A DNA stretch of 64,000 nt, from contig NC_092679.1 of assembly GCF_964355755.1 (NCBI RefSeq), positions 16,236,932-16,300,931 on the forward strand. Direction: 5' to 3'. This DNA is from Antedon mediterranea. Its lineage: Eukaryota; Echinodermata; Crinoidea; Comatulida; Antedonidae. The notes beneath the pieces were generated by a model. That model did no database searches, was not told the origin of the DNA, and saw only the letters and a program-made list of their open reading frames with translations. The translations under genes were made by a program, and so were the position numbers. Below, piece after piece: positions 34,663-47,400 of the stretch. Within the stretch, counting starts at the first letter, position 1; every line of letters begins with the position of its first letter.

Positions 34663-37600
34663 TACAGTGAATCGGTAAATGTAAATGAATCACAATTTAT
34701 GAGTGTGTTTAAATACATGTGTATGTACTGGAAATGAACTTTTATGAAACCTGAAATGTTTGTAAATGCTGAATAACACTAGTATTGTATAATTCACAAA
34801 AATAAATTCATGGGCAATTATCAAATTTAATCACTCTCCAAGAGTTTACCAGCTTGATACAAGTCACAGATATTTGATTATAAAAAATCACATTATTACG
34901 ATTAAAATCTCATTTTTTTTTCAATTTGAAAAACTTATTTTTTTTGGTAAAGATTAGAAAAATAATTCATATAAAACATTTGGCTACATGCGAATCATTT
35001 TTGGTTTGATTTGATTTATTCAAAACGAAAAAAGTACAATGAATGAAAAAATGAGTAAACACAATGATTGAATGAATGAAAGCTGTTGATAAGATCGTAA
35101 GTTATGTACAGTTTTTTGACATGCATTTGGAAAACAAACTCGCATCTCACATTTTTCACCATAAAACATCGTATTAGCACACATACATACATAAAAACAT
35201 TTGAGTTTGACTTGGACAAAGAACCCAAACTATGACTTAACGATCAAATTTTTTTGGTTAAAATCTTTGATATTAAAAAACAAATTTAATTTGTATTCGT
35301 TCATAAGTTTGTTTACCATGCACTTTTGTAAAAATATACAAAATGGAATGAATGAAATTAGGAAAACTTTATGTCAAATTTAAGGAGATTTGATTAAAAA
35401 TGTTACATATTAGAAACTCGGGTTCGAACTGATCCAAACGTTCAAATTTGACCCAAATATTTTTATTTAGCACAATCTTTGGTATATGATAGTAATCACA
35501 AATGAATACAGTATTCACAAACATTAACACCAGCTCAACTCTCTCTTGTTCATACTGTCCACCAACATGGAATGTTTTGGTAACCAGCTTACCAGCAATG
35601 AAATGAAAAACAATGTAACGAATTATCCAAAACGGATGGTAAAATTATGACGAATGACACTCTGCAAAATTGTTTGAAATGTATGGAAATTTCTTGAATC
35701 GAAAATGAAAACCTGTTTTAGGTGAGATGAGTATAAAATGTTTTTCAAAAGATTTATTGTAGTAGTTTTTCCAGACTAATAAATCGAAAACTTACAATAC
35801 ATGCTCCAAAAAATTGATAAAGGGATACGTTAAAGAGATAAATGATAAATTAATATGAACACATCCAAATTAAAGAATATGAACAAAAAAATGGGTTTTA
35901 TGATCTTTGATGAGGAAACATAGCACAGGTTTGTAATGCTTTTATGGTACAAAATACTTTGGGATAGGACTAAAAAATTATTGCATCATTTTTTTGAATT
36001 ATCAAAAAAAAAAATCATTAATAAAATCTGTAATAAAATAAATATACAGGTTAATTGCACTTTTGTTGAGAAATATTAAAATATGGTTTGATGTTAATTT
36101 GCAGTGATAAGTGACAAACCCATCACCACGATGACAAAAATAAGAAGTAGTTAATATTGTACAGCATACCTAGCAAAGAGCAGTAAAATAATAGAAATGC
36201 GATAAATTCAATGTGTGTTCACTCCTCTATTTTTATCGGAAGAAAAATTGTTTGCATCAACGATGATTGATGCATGGGAGGACAAACACATGCATACAAA
36301 ATTGTGACCAGTGCTTGTTAAAATGGAAACTTTGTTTTGTGTTGCTTAGTAACAAAATCATGGCACATACCATGATCGGATGATAGGATATGATTTGTTG
36401 CTAGGCATGCTGCAACTAAGGCTAATTAATGAGGTATGTTGCATAACCTGGTTGCAATGTTTAGAAAAAAACAGCAACCAAGGTGTATCATTCCCTGGAT
36501 GATGACAAATATTAACGTTGAATTTTTAATTCTTTTTAGCGAAAAAGTGCAATGTATTACACTCTTATGATTGTGGAAAGAAGTTATTTATTAATTTAGA
36601 ATATACATACAACTGTTGTTATGGGTATAAATAATAATAAGTAGGTAAAGATTGTAAATAAGTTGAAAATAACCACCGGTAGTGTGAAGTTGATCGTTTT
36701 AAAATATTGTTTTGAGACATGCATGCTACCTGCCGAAAAGGATCAATGAAAGAAACAAGACACGTGAGGTGCGGATCAAGAAGAAAGCTATGTTTTATGC
36801 GTAAAATGGTTTGAACAACATGATGGTGATATTGACATCAAATGACCTTTTCAGTAGTGGCATGAAATCAGCTTGGTCTGTTATTGTCAGCTGAGATGTG
36901 ATCTTCTCAATGTTATGACTTACATAAGCACATCAACATGATGTAGCCTACATTGTAAGGAGATAATATTATATATCCAGATGATTCATACAAACGACAT
37001 ACTATCTCTAATTGACGTCAAAAATTGAAAGCTGATATTTTCCAGGTGGAAGATTATGCAAATCAGATAAGCTACAGACCGAGCTGCTTTCAGTGCCACA
37101 AAAATGTATAGTGCTAAAAAACAACAAAAAAAGTCATTAGCAAGGAAATATGACATTAGGTAGATGAAGGTTGGCATATGCCAAACCAAAATAAAATTCA
37201 ACTTTGACCTCTTATATAGTGTTAATTAAATACAATGGGATAATAATAAAAGGTTCTAGTTACTATTCTGAAAGCACAATTATTTGGAAAGTCATTCAAA
37301 TATGAAAACAAAAATTAAATCATCAACTTAATAACAAAAAAACATTTTGTTTTTAACAACGAAAGATATCAAGGTTTGAAAGTTCTGGTTATCGACAGTG
37401 GAAACACAAATCAAAATTACTTTTTTTGATTCAGTCTGTAAATAAACTACAATACATCCCAAATTACACATAATTTATAATCTCCTCCCTAGCATAGCAC
37501 CCTTAATAGTAGCATCATAATCTACATACATTTATACGAAAATTCTTAAAAACACAAGTTTTATATAACAATAGAGAAAAAAAATTATATTTTATCTTAT

Positions 37601-38310
37601 TTTATCATAATTTGTTACATATTTGATATAAATTATCTTGAATTTTTCAAAATCAATGGAAGGTTTGTTTTTAATACATCATTGGACAAATCAAAATGAA
37701 TTAGATGACGAATGGATGGAGAAACAAAAGTATGATGTCTTTACAAAAACAATGATAAAGTTGAAAATGAAAAAATAAAAATCCAACAGACATCTGGAAA
37801 TAAAAAGCAAATTGATAAAATTGTTATTTAGCACACAATTAAAATGGAATACTTTATCAAACAATTTGAGTATATATTTCTTAAAACCTGACAAAATTTG
37901 ATTAAAAGATAGGCATTTGCACAATGTTAGAATAATTTCTGGTATCTGGAATAACTAAGGCACTTTTCAAAAATCGAAAGAAATAGTAATTCCTATTTAA
38001 AATAAAAACTCTATTTGCTTCCAATGTAAAGCATTTGCTGTAAAAACAAAACGACTCTACAAGAACTATATTTCCAGATGTGGGTTTCATCACTTTTTCA
38101 ACTTCAACTTTTTAGATTAATTAATAATAAACATTTAATGATTGTAAACAAATACAATGAAGATACACAAATGATTTAGATGATTTCTCGAATATAAAAA
38201 ATAACTACTTTTTAACTTAACAAAATATATAGAAAGCATGCAATGATAATTAATTAATAGAATGAAACTCGAAGCTCTCTGATCTGGTGTTACAAAGCTA
38301 TTTCAATTAA

Positions 38311-38541
38311 GGGACCATGTTAAAATGATTTTACTTCAGTTACTGCAGTAACTACAATTTGTTTACTCTTTAAAATGTTTATGCAATTATAAGCAAGCAT
38401 TCTTCAGAAAACCATACACACTGTTTATTTAGTGACTTCATCATAAACTCCTATATAAACAAACTAAAAGTTATACGTTTTTTGTAGTAACAAAATTCAT
38501 TACTGCAGTAACTGAAGATAATTTTGAGATGATTCCTAAAG
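38311..38541. repeat. Hairpin repeat with CTGCAG-centred palindromes, copy 1
   Basis: Begins GGGACCATGTTaaaatg and ends ttttgagatgattcctaaa. Near each end is AGTTACTGCAGTAACT or a close variant, and the two inner parts are inverted. A second copy is at 59171-59390. Confidence 0.65.
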
Positions 38542-39180
38542 TATACAATTGTTTCATACTTGTTATATTTAACAGCATAAATCACTTTATAACAAGAAAG
38601 CTTTTGATTTTCTGACAGCTAAAGACTTGTTATGATGTTGCGAGTTGTCATGAGAAAGAAACTGTATGATATACAATGACTTTAATCTAGAAATTATCCA
38701 ATTTAAGTCGTCAACAAGACATATTGAAATCATGGATTACAACCAATCTGACTGGCATAACATTTGTCTTTATGCGCGGCGGCACAAGAAACCAGATTCT
38801 AGGAATTGTGCAGATAAAATCAAGGAATAAAACAGATAATGCAAATTACTCGCATAAAACTATTTCTGCACAACATCACCAGTCCTAGGCCATGGTCGTT
38901 TTCACACTGACTTATTAAACTTTTCAGTAAAATCAAATCTGCTCTTATTTTGGTATGATTTGTACAACAGAGAGCATGAGTAAAATAATAAATGATTAAC
39001 ACTTAAAGATAATAACCATGTTTGTAGAGGAGGGAAAAAAACCTCTCCTAATACAAATGGCTGTTATCGAAACACACGCGCACTACATATATGTAAAACT
39101 ACAAGCTACATTCAACATGTATATATGCATTCAAAATATACGAGTACTTATATACAGTACTCGGATGAGGAAAAAAGAAA

Positions 39181-39270
39181 AATGAAATGATTTACTGTTA
39201 GTAGTGAATGCGATGATAATGATGATGGTGATGAAATGAACGCGAAATGACGACATGAGGTGAAAGAACG
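39181..39270 (-). promoter_or_regulatory. YCAY cluster, candidate Nova-binding element
   Basis: Read on the minus (NOVA sense) strand, these 90 nt contain 13 YCAY tetramers (TCAT, TCAC, CCAT); about 1.4 are expected by chance. NOVA proteins bind YCAY clusters. It lies about 1.05 kb past the NOVA stop codon, so autoregulation is possible, but membership in the 3' UTR is inferred and a simple ATG-type repeat could also explain it. Confidence 0.4.
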
Positions 39271-40316
39271 TCCAATAAGTTCGGTTTTTCAAAGAGCGAC
39301 AACAAATCGTCGCAAATTTGGCATTTTTGGTCATTTTGGTTCATTGAAAGGCATGTTGGAGAAAATGTGCATACAATTGCACTGTCTTAATAAAAACGAC
39401 TGAATCAATAGATAAGAAGACACACTTATCTTAATTACTATCTAATTCATATATAAATTAACTCTCATCCCTAATTTCCCCACCATCCTAATCTCCCCCC
39501 CCCCCCATTTTATCCCATCCCTCATTCACAAAGCAGCATTTCGGCTACATTTCTTGAGCTGTACCTTTGAATGTGTTATAAACTATACTACTATATTTCA
39601 AACTTAATATTTTTCTAAAATCTATTCTTCTAAAACTCTTTTTTTCAATATTGTCTGAATTCTCTCCCACAAACTCCCGTCTTTGTCCTCCCCTATACCA
39701 ATCAGTTTATCTTCCTTTCATACACTTTGACATATAATTGATTTTATCTTTTAAATAAATTTGTATTTGTGTCTTTTCACAAATTATACACTTTATCATA
39801 AATAAAACTTACTCATTTTCTTTAAATAGTATCATATGCATTTCATTAAAGAATGATAAAATCATGTTCTTTTACATAATTTCATGGTCTTTCTTCAAAT
39901 TAATAAAAAATGCCCATTCTGAAACATGATTTGTTCATTGCCTTCTCAGGATGAATCGGTTGTTCCATAAATATCAAAATTTGATCAGAATTGAATAGAT
40001 TTGAAATCACAATGCAGACTTCCATTTCTAAAGTTACGTTTAAATCTACTATCTAGATACATAGACTCAAAAACATCAAACAAATACTCACAACAACAAA
40101 TAAAAAGACAATTAACAAATCGAGTTCATTGGTTGAAAATAGAAATTTTGCAAAAATAGAGAAGCGATCAAGGTCATGTGATGTAATCGTGCACGCTAGA
40201 AGTGGTCACATGATTTTAACACAACCTTTTTCGGTAATTTTTTGATCGATACTGAAAAACATTGGGACAAAAATGACCCTCTTTTGGTCGCTGTATATCA
40301 TTTTATAGAGATACCA

Positions 40317-41465
40317 TTATGTGGTCCCTTTGAGCGCCCTGTTTTGCTCTTCTTGAAAAATTCGCTGAGAAACGAGAAAATGAGCGGTTTGAGTTGCGTT
40401 TGGAGAACCGGTAATAGTAACTTTTCGGTTACGTGTACCAGGAATATACTCTCCCTTTTTGGAAATTTGAATCTTTGCCCCGGAATACTGTTGGAATTCA
40501 ACTAAAGTTTTTCCTCCTTTTCCAAGGATAGCACCTACTATAGTTTCAGGAACTTCAAATTCCAACGCGCATTCTTTGGTAGCTTCTTTGATTTGTTCAG
40601 GGGCTATTGCAACCCCAACCCCAGGAAATGATGGAACCTGGGCCATCGCAAACCCTGGAACCATCTCATTGCTCACTATGGCATGACCTGTAGTACTTGA
40701 AGAACTTTCGATGGTCGCTGCTGTGGAAGTGATAGGAATATGTTGGGTATGTTTTGGTGGCGACGGAGCACTGCTGGATGCAATTTGGTAGTGTCCACCT
40801 AAGAAGCCTTGAGCAGACATGGAAGAGGGGGGGAAAATGGGAGCTGACGGTTGGGCTAGGGCATGAGCAGTTGCACCTAGTAACGGACTAGTAGCTCCGA
40901 TGCCCATACCGGGTAAGGCACTTACATTGTGACACAGGCTATACCCGTATTGCGCCAGATGCCCCATGGGGATACCAAGCCCGTGCTCTGCTGCCGTGAG
41001 CCCATGATGATGAGCACTGATGGGAGCCTGCACTTGTGGGACACGTGCTCCAAATACAGCTTGAGGCGTCAGAGCCATACCACCTACCGGGAGTCCAGGT
41101 AATCCTGGTGCTGTGGGTATTCCTAACGGACTTTTCGTAATTGTTTGAACCACGCTACTCGTCTCTGCAAAGGGTGAACCCGTTGGATTTGCGTTTGCGA
41201 CTGGACCAGTAATGGCAGCGTAACTTAAGTTGTTGCAACTACCGCTTTGCGGATCTTCTTGTATCTTTGATATGACAAAAGCCATTGCCTTTTTGACGGA
41301 ATCAAGTTCACCAGAGACGGTAATGACTCTTTCTGACAATGTGATACCTTCTGACTTTTGTGATATCTGAACTCTGGCACTGCTTTGTTCCATGATAGAT
41401 TTAATCATTGTTCCTCCTTTACCAATTATCAAGCCGGCTGTACTATTTGGTACAACAACTTTTGC
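40317..41465 (-). CDS. NOVA: NOVA last coding exon: KH2, linker, KH3, stop
   Basis: 1149 nt (382 residues plus TAA at 40319-40317). The acceptor tttttcag at 41466 precedes AKVVVPNSTAGLIIGKGG. KH2 covers about residues 3-75 of the exon, with GKGG at 15-18. KH3 runs from about residue 299, with GKGG at 315-318. It ends RALKGTT. The linker is Ala/Pro/Gly/Ser/His-rich. Base composition is clearly richer in GC than the surrounding introns. Confidence 0.97.
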   Translation of the reverse strand, partial: AKVVVPNSTAGLIIGKGGTMIKSIMEQSSARVQISQKSEGITLSERVITVSGELDSVKKAMAFVISKIQEDPQSGSCNNLSYAAITGPVANANPTGSPFAETSSVVQTITKSPLGIPTAPGLPGLPVGGMALTPQAVFGARVPQVQAPISAHHHGLTAAEHGLGIPMGHLAQYGYSLCHNVSALPGMGIGATSPLLGATAHALAQPSAPIFPPSSMSAQGFLGGHYQIASSSAPSPPKHTQHIPITSTAATIESSSSTTGHAIVSNEMVPGFAMAQVPSFPGVGVAIAPEQIKEATKECALEFEVPETIVGAILGKGGKTLVEFQQYSGAKIQISKKGEYIPGTRNRKVTITGSPNATQTAHFLVSQRIFQEEQNRALKGTT

Positions 41466-44400
41466 CTGAAAAATACAACATTTTCTAAAATTACATTTAC
41501 TGATTTTTTAGTGTAGAGTGAAACAGCTAACAAAGAATGCAAGACCAGCTGGTGTGATTTCTCAGGATCTGACATCAAATATATTCACTTAAATTCATCC
41601 ACCTCCCCAATACCTTTGAATGTTGAATTTAAGCTAGAAGGCCTTTAAATAATCTTAAGGGCAAGATGACGACTTACATTTATGAACAGAAAACTTTTAA
41701 AAACATGAACAACAACAATTTTCCCCCTTCAAATTAACAGAACGCATGTTTTTCTACTTTACAATTAATTCTTTAATCACATCATTTTAACTTATTTGCA
41801 ATAAACATTACTATTGCAAAAACCTCATTAGTGTAATACATGCCCTTGGACAAAAGACTCGTATATAAAATCATAAATGTTTTCTTATATTTTACACTAA
41901 TCCTCATGTTCTATTTATAGATTTTCTGAGAAAGCATAATCATACCTATCTAACAATGCACTTTAATTACTCCTGTACAAAGAGCATTATGTTTGTAGAA
42001 TATTTTAAATCTAAAGTTAAAAAATGTTTTCTTATATAAAAAACATTTAATAACTATCAACTACTTTTAAAATACAGTAGAACCATATTAATCAGGCACT
42101 TTTGGGACCAAACGAAGTTGTCCCCACAACGGGGAATTGTTTGTACTGTAGTATGGAATCATATATTGCCTTTCATTCATTTCGCAGAAAAGTATACCCT
42201 AAAAAGGTGTACCCTAAAAAAGTATACCCTAAAAAGGTGTACCCTAAAAAAGTATACCCTAAAAAGGTGTACCCTAAAAAGGTGTACCCTAAAAAGGTGT
42301 ACCCTAAAAAAGTATACCCTAAAAAGGTGTACCCTAAAAAGGTGTACCCTAAAAAAGTATACCCTAAAAAGGTGTACCCTAAAAAAGTATACACTAAAAA
42401 GGTGTACCCTAAAAAGGTGTACTACCCTAAAAAAGTATACCCTAAAAAGGTGTACCCTAAAAAGGTGTACCCTAAAAGGTGTACCCTAAAAAAGTATACC
42501 CTAAAAAAGTATACCCTAAAAAGGTGTACCCTAAAAAGGTGTACCCTAAAAAGGTGTACCCTAAAAAGGTGTACCCTGAAAAGGTGTACCCTAAAAAGGT
42601 GTACCCTAAAAAAATATACCCTAAAAAGGTGTACCCTAAAAAATTATACCCTAAAAAGGTGTCCACTGAATAGGTGTCCCAAAAGAGGAGGTTGTATTTA
42701 AAATTTCTCACTAAGATGTACATTAGTGAAGGATGGGACCATAAACACCTATAAAAAGGCCACTCACTCGGTCACTTTATCAATTTAAATGTATAACATC
42801 AAATGAATTACTACTACTAGCTGGACCTGATGCGAGACATGTAAAGATGGCCAGGAATTTTAGTACGCATCTTACAGTTATTTCAAAGAAATTAGTCTAA
42901 AATCACATGTTTGGAGTAAAAATAATTTTACACTATAGCTACTATAATAACGATGAATAAATAAATCTATGAATTAATGTTAAAGAAGATGGATGAATGA
43001 ACGGATGAATGAACATTTGAATAAATAAATTATTGAATGATTACATGAAAGAATGAGTGGATGAGTAGAGAAATAAATAAATTAAATGAAAGAATGAAAT
43101 TGTGAATAAAATAATGAATTTATATTAGTAAATTCTATCTTTTACAAAATCCAGTCCAAACATTTATGACCAATTTTATTTTATGTCTTTTTCCATTGGT
43201 TATTATTTTTAAAACTTAAACTATGATAAAATTCCGAAAATATCAAAATTAAAAACTGATTATATCTTCACTATGTTTAAAAAAGAAAAACCTGTGATAC
43301 ATTTCAGATAGGTTTCTATAAAGTTCAAATATTAAATATTATCATTACTGAGCAAGAGAGGTTGGCATAGAAACAAAGACCTAATTATCTATTCACGTTT
43401 CAGCCAGTCCTTTTTTTTTTAATTTCACAGATTTACAATATCAGAGTACAAAAGCTTAGCCGTGCACAAGCACGGAGTTCATTTGTCCTCTCTGTGTGAA
43501 TTATAATACTAATTACAAACATGTAGAGTGTTTGATGGGTTTTTGTGCATTCGTCGTGATCATCTTCACGTTTGTGATACTCATCCCGGACTGACCTCTC
43601 GGATGAAATGCTTCAAAGCAACCATTACGCTAATCAAGACTCGTACAAAATCGCTCTTAAATCATCCGTTCCTTATCACGTTCTTGGATTGCACACAAAT
43701 CACTGTTTAACTCTAGGATAGTGAAAACAACACGCCATGCTATGAGATGCATATTGGTTGCTTCCAATTACTATGCATGTAAAAAGGCCAAATATGACAA
43801 ATTATATTAAGAATTATTGAAGAACAACGCATGGTCAAATTTGTATGGAGAATATTATTATTTAATGTTTATTTTTATTGTAATATGATGTAAAATTAAT
43901 TTTTTGAAACAAGTAAATAATTCCTTAATCAATGTGTTCTAAGTAATATTTTTGTTTTTATATTTAAAAAAACCTGAATGCAAATGAAAAATACATACAT
44001 CTGCGACACCATTGTTTTTAATGTTCGTAATTTAGGCAACAAAAGCAACCAATAGGATAACAGATAATAAAAAAAAAAGAGTATTTAATAATTTTGACAA
44101 TTTCATGAAAACCCTGGTCTAATGGTTAGGACATCTACATACAAGCAGAAGGTTCCGGGTTCAATTCGCAGTTGGAGCAGCTTATTCTCATTCTTATTAA
44201 TTTCCTCATCTTTGTCGTTTCAAAATTAATAAATTGTGCAGTTCAGAATTTCCTCTAATGCCTGTAAATGTATAATGCTTTAAACTTGACCAATAGAATC
44301 TGATCTGGTTTCTTGATAGTGTTTTTATTAAAAATATTTTATTTTATTTTATTTTATTTTATTTTATTCAATCAAAACCAACAGCGATAAATACCGCCAC

Positions 44401-47400
44401 TAACAGGTTTGAAACATAAAACAATACAACATCAAAAACGGTTAACAATAAAATACAGATAAAATATATATATATATATAAAAAACATAGATTGGCATGC
44501 CATAAAAAATTTCAATTAAAACAGGTTATGCAGACTGTTCAAGAAGTGAACACATCATCGTCCTCTTAAAATAACCAAGTCTATCATTAAAAATATCGAT
44601 ATGATTGCTATTTAGATTATTAAATGTATAAGGTAGTCTATGAAAAAGTCCCCTCTTAGTACAGTCGACACGGCTAAAAGGAATATGCAATAAATGTCTA
44701 TTTCGTGTACGACCAGGAACATTTAAACTAAATAGTGAAATTAATGAACAGTCATATTTAGAATTTAAAATATTATATAAAAAAACCATATCAGATATCG
44801 TTCGACGATTGCTGACAGAATCAATGGAAAAGGCAAAATTAACACAGTTATAAGACAGGAATCGAACAAACTTCCGTTGAACAGTGTCGATTCGACGGGC
44901 CTGACATGGAGAAATTGAATTGAAAATTGCGGAACAATATTCAAGGTGAGGACGTATAATAGATTTGTATAAAGATAAAAGTGCCCTGCCGTCGTTCATA
45001 AACCTACAATTTCTCCATATTAAGCCCATCATTCTATTAGCTTTTGACAACACATGATTAATATGTGAACAAAAATTTAATTTACTATCAATAAAAATAC
45101 CTAAATCTTTCCATACATAAACCATCTCAAGATCATGTCCACTCAGATTATAATTGAAGAGCACAGGCCTTTTTTTAAGTGTTATAGATAAATATTTGCA
45201 TTTATTAGCATTAAGTTTTATCCCCCACTTCTCCGTCCATTCCACGAGACCATCCAGATCCTCCTGAAGTGAAAAAGCATCCTGTGGAGTGGTAATCACT
45301 TTAAACAATTTCAGATCGTCAGCAAATAAAAGAGACTCGGAATGATTAAATTTCATCAATCACTTTGCAATTTATTAATATATAAATAGTTTATCAATTT
45401 TCAACATGATTGATAGATTTATGTAGAGTAAAGCTTAAAGTTAAATGTTAAATAGTTGCTGTCTGCTAGAATAAGTTCCATATGGCGCAAATATTTGACC
45501 AAAGCAGTTAAAATCGAATGTACTTAAAAGACGAGCTGCATCATCTTCCTTTTAAATTTATTTCTTTTTTGCAAGTTGTCTACTATTTGGTCATGGGAAA
45601 AAACAAATAGATTGTAACATTGAATATACTTAATCAAACATTAAAATCTTTTTTTATTATTTAAATTGTTAAAAAAATGGTTAAATTTGTCATTATATTT
45701 TGAAAAAATAATAATACCAAAAAAAAAAATAACATATTTATCAATACTTTGGTTTAGATCCCTGGAGCTTTACCCCATATTAAAAAAAAAGTTGGGATGT
45801 GTTTACACTTTTTGTAGACAAAAAAACAATAATAAAATTATGTAGTATATCACACTGTGAAAAACAATAACATGGAAAACACTGTTTCATGTTTGAATCC
45901 TTTAAGGTCTGTCTACACTACAAACTTGTTTGGCAAAAAAGTGTGATATGGCGCCCAAATATGAGGTGGTGATATGTCCTAATATGGTAGTGATATGACA
46001 TCATCATGTCCATATATATAGGCATATCACATTTTCTTGTTTGATAGTGTAGACAGAGCCTTACAGTATGAATGTCCCTTTAACATTAAAAACAATGATG
46101 TCTCGGATCAATATTAATACAGATATTATGATATATTTCCTGTATTGTGTTCATTTTTTAGTCTTCCTTTTTTGTTGAATGACAAGCGATAATCAACTAT
46201 GCCTTCTATTTCACCACTTTAAATCTCATCCAAAAAAATATTCTTCTAAACAACTCCATAAATGGCATATCACCAAGCGTCTTGAAAGAGACAAGGAAAG
46301 TTGGCCTGCCTTGTGCTTTAAGAAAGGTACTATCCTACTGACATTTACGAGATCTTAAGTCTTGTTTACTAAGACTTAATGCTCTACTCAAAATTCACCA
46401 AATAATTGCCATCCTGTTGAAATTCCTAAGATAATAAATTTTGTACATAGATGATAGAGCTTAAAATATTATACCACCAGTGAATTGAATTATATATTTT
46501 AAAAAATATTTTATTTATTATTTATACTGGTTGACCTCTTGTGTCTAAGACTGGTCTCCCAGAGGGCCCAGCTATGATCAGTGGCTGTGATGTACTAGTG
46601 CACCGGGGTAACCCCCTACACATCTCGAAAGGTGTACTTGGTTCTTTAAAGTGCACATGAGCTAGATGTGTACACTGGACCTACGGTTTATAGTCCTTAT
46701 CCTAAAGACTTGTTCTACCACCAGAACCATGGAGCGAGTGATGCTCGAACCCTTGCCGATGTTATGGCTACGTAATTACGGTTCCACTGTCTAAACTGCT
46801 TGACCACTCACTAACAGTGTTAGGTAATTTTTATTAATTGAAAAAATTGTTCCATTTTTTCCAATCAAAATTGTCCTTAATTGTGTTCCGAGGTGAGTAA
46901 ATAGTGACTGAACATTTAATGCCAATTTACACCGACGAGCGGTATTGGTAATAAAAATATAGAATCTATGTTATTTCTTATGACCACAAACAACGCGGAC
47001 ATATGGTCGGTTTCCGCTTAGGATAGTGGGACAAGCTATGCGGTTTTCGCTTACAGTTACTGCTCGTCTGTGTAAATTGGACTTTGTACTATTCTCCTCA
47101 TGTTTAGCATAATAGCTACAGATAAAAAGTCCCTCATAAAAAAAAATTCAAATCTTGAACAGGAAGCTAAACATTTTTTTTATTTGCCCTAACACTAAGG
47201 ATGTATACTTATTTTTCTAATCAAAATAGCCATATTTTTGTCATTTTAACAATCCACCTACGATCCTTAAGGCAATTTTAATTATTTTAAGAGAATACTG
47301 AAATATGTAGCAATGTATTAATGACCAAAAAACAAAGTGTATTGACATAGATTACTATAATAATACACAAGGTTATTATCTCGTTGTTTTATGTAAAATT

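Larger units (their letters stand above)
34663..40316 (-). other. NOVA downstream region, probably with 3' UTR
   Basis: The NOVA stop codon is at 40319-40317 and vertebrate NOVA genes have long 3' UTRs, so the part next to 40316 is likely transcribed. It is AT-rich with many minus-strand AATAAA motifs, none decisive. A poly(C) run on the plus strand (about 39495-39506) would be G-rich in the transcript. The short open frames have no support. Confidence 0.4.

Noticed and set aside
40242-40505. Plus-strand 87-codon frame
   Set aside because: It is antisense to the KH3 end of the NOVA exon and has no support.
42102-42723. Long frames of repeated YPKKV-type residues on both strands
   Set aside because: They come from a 15-bp tandem repeat, whose period keeps all frames open. 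No start context, splice signals or domain.
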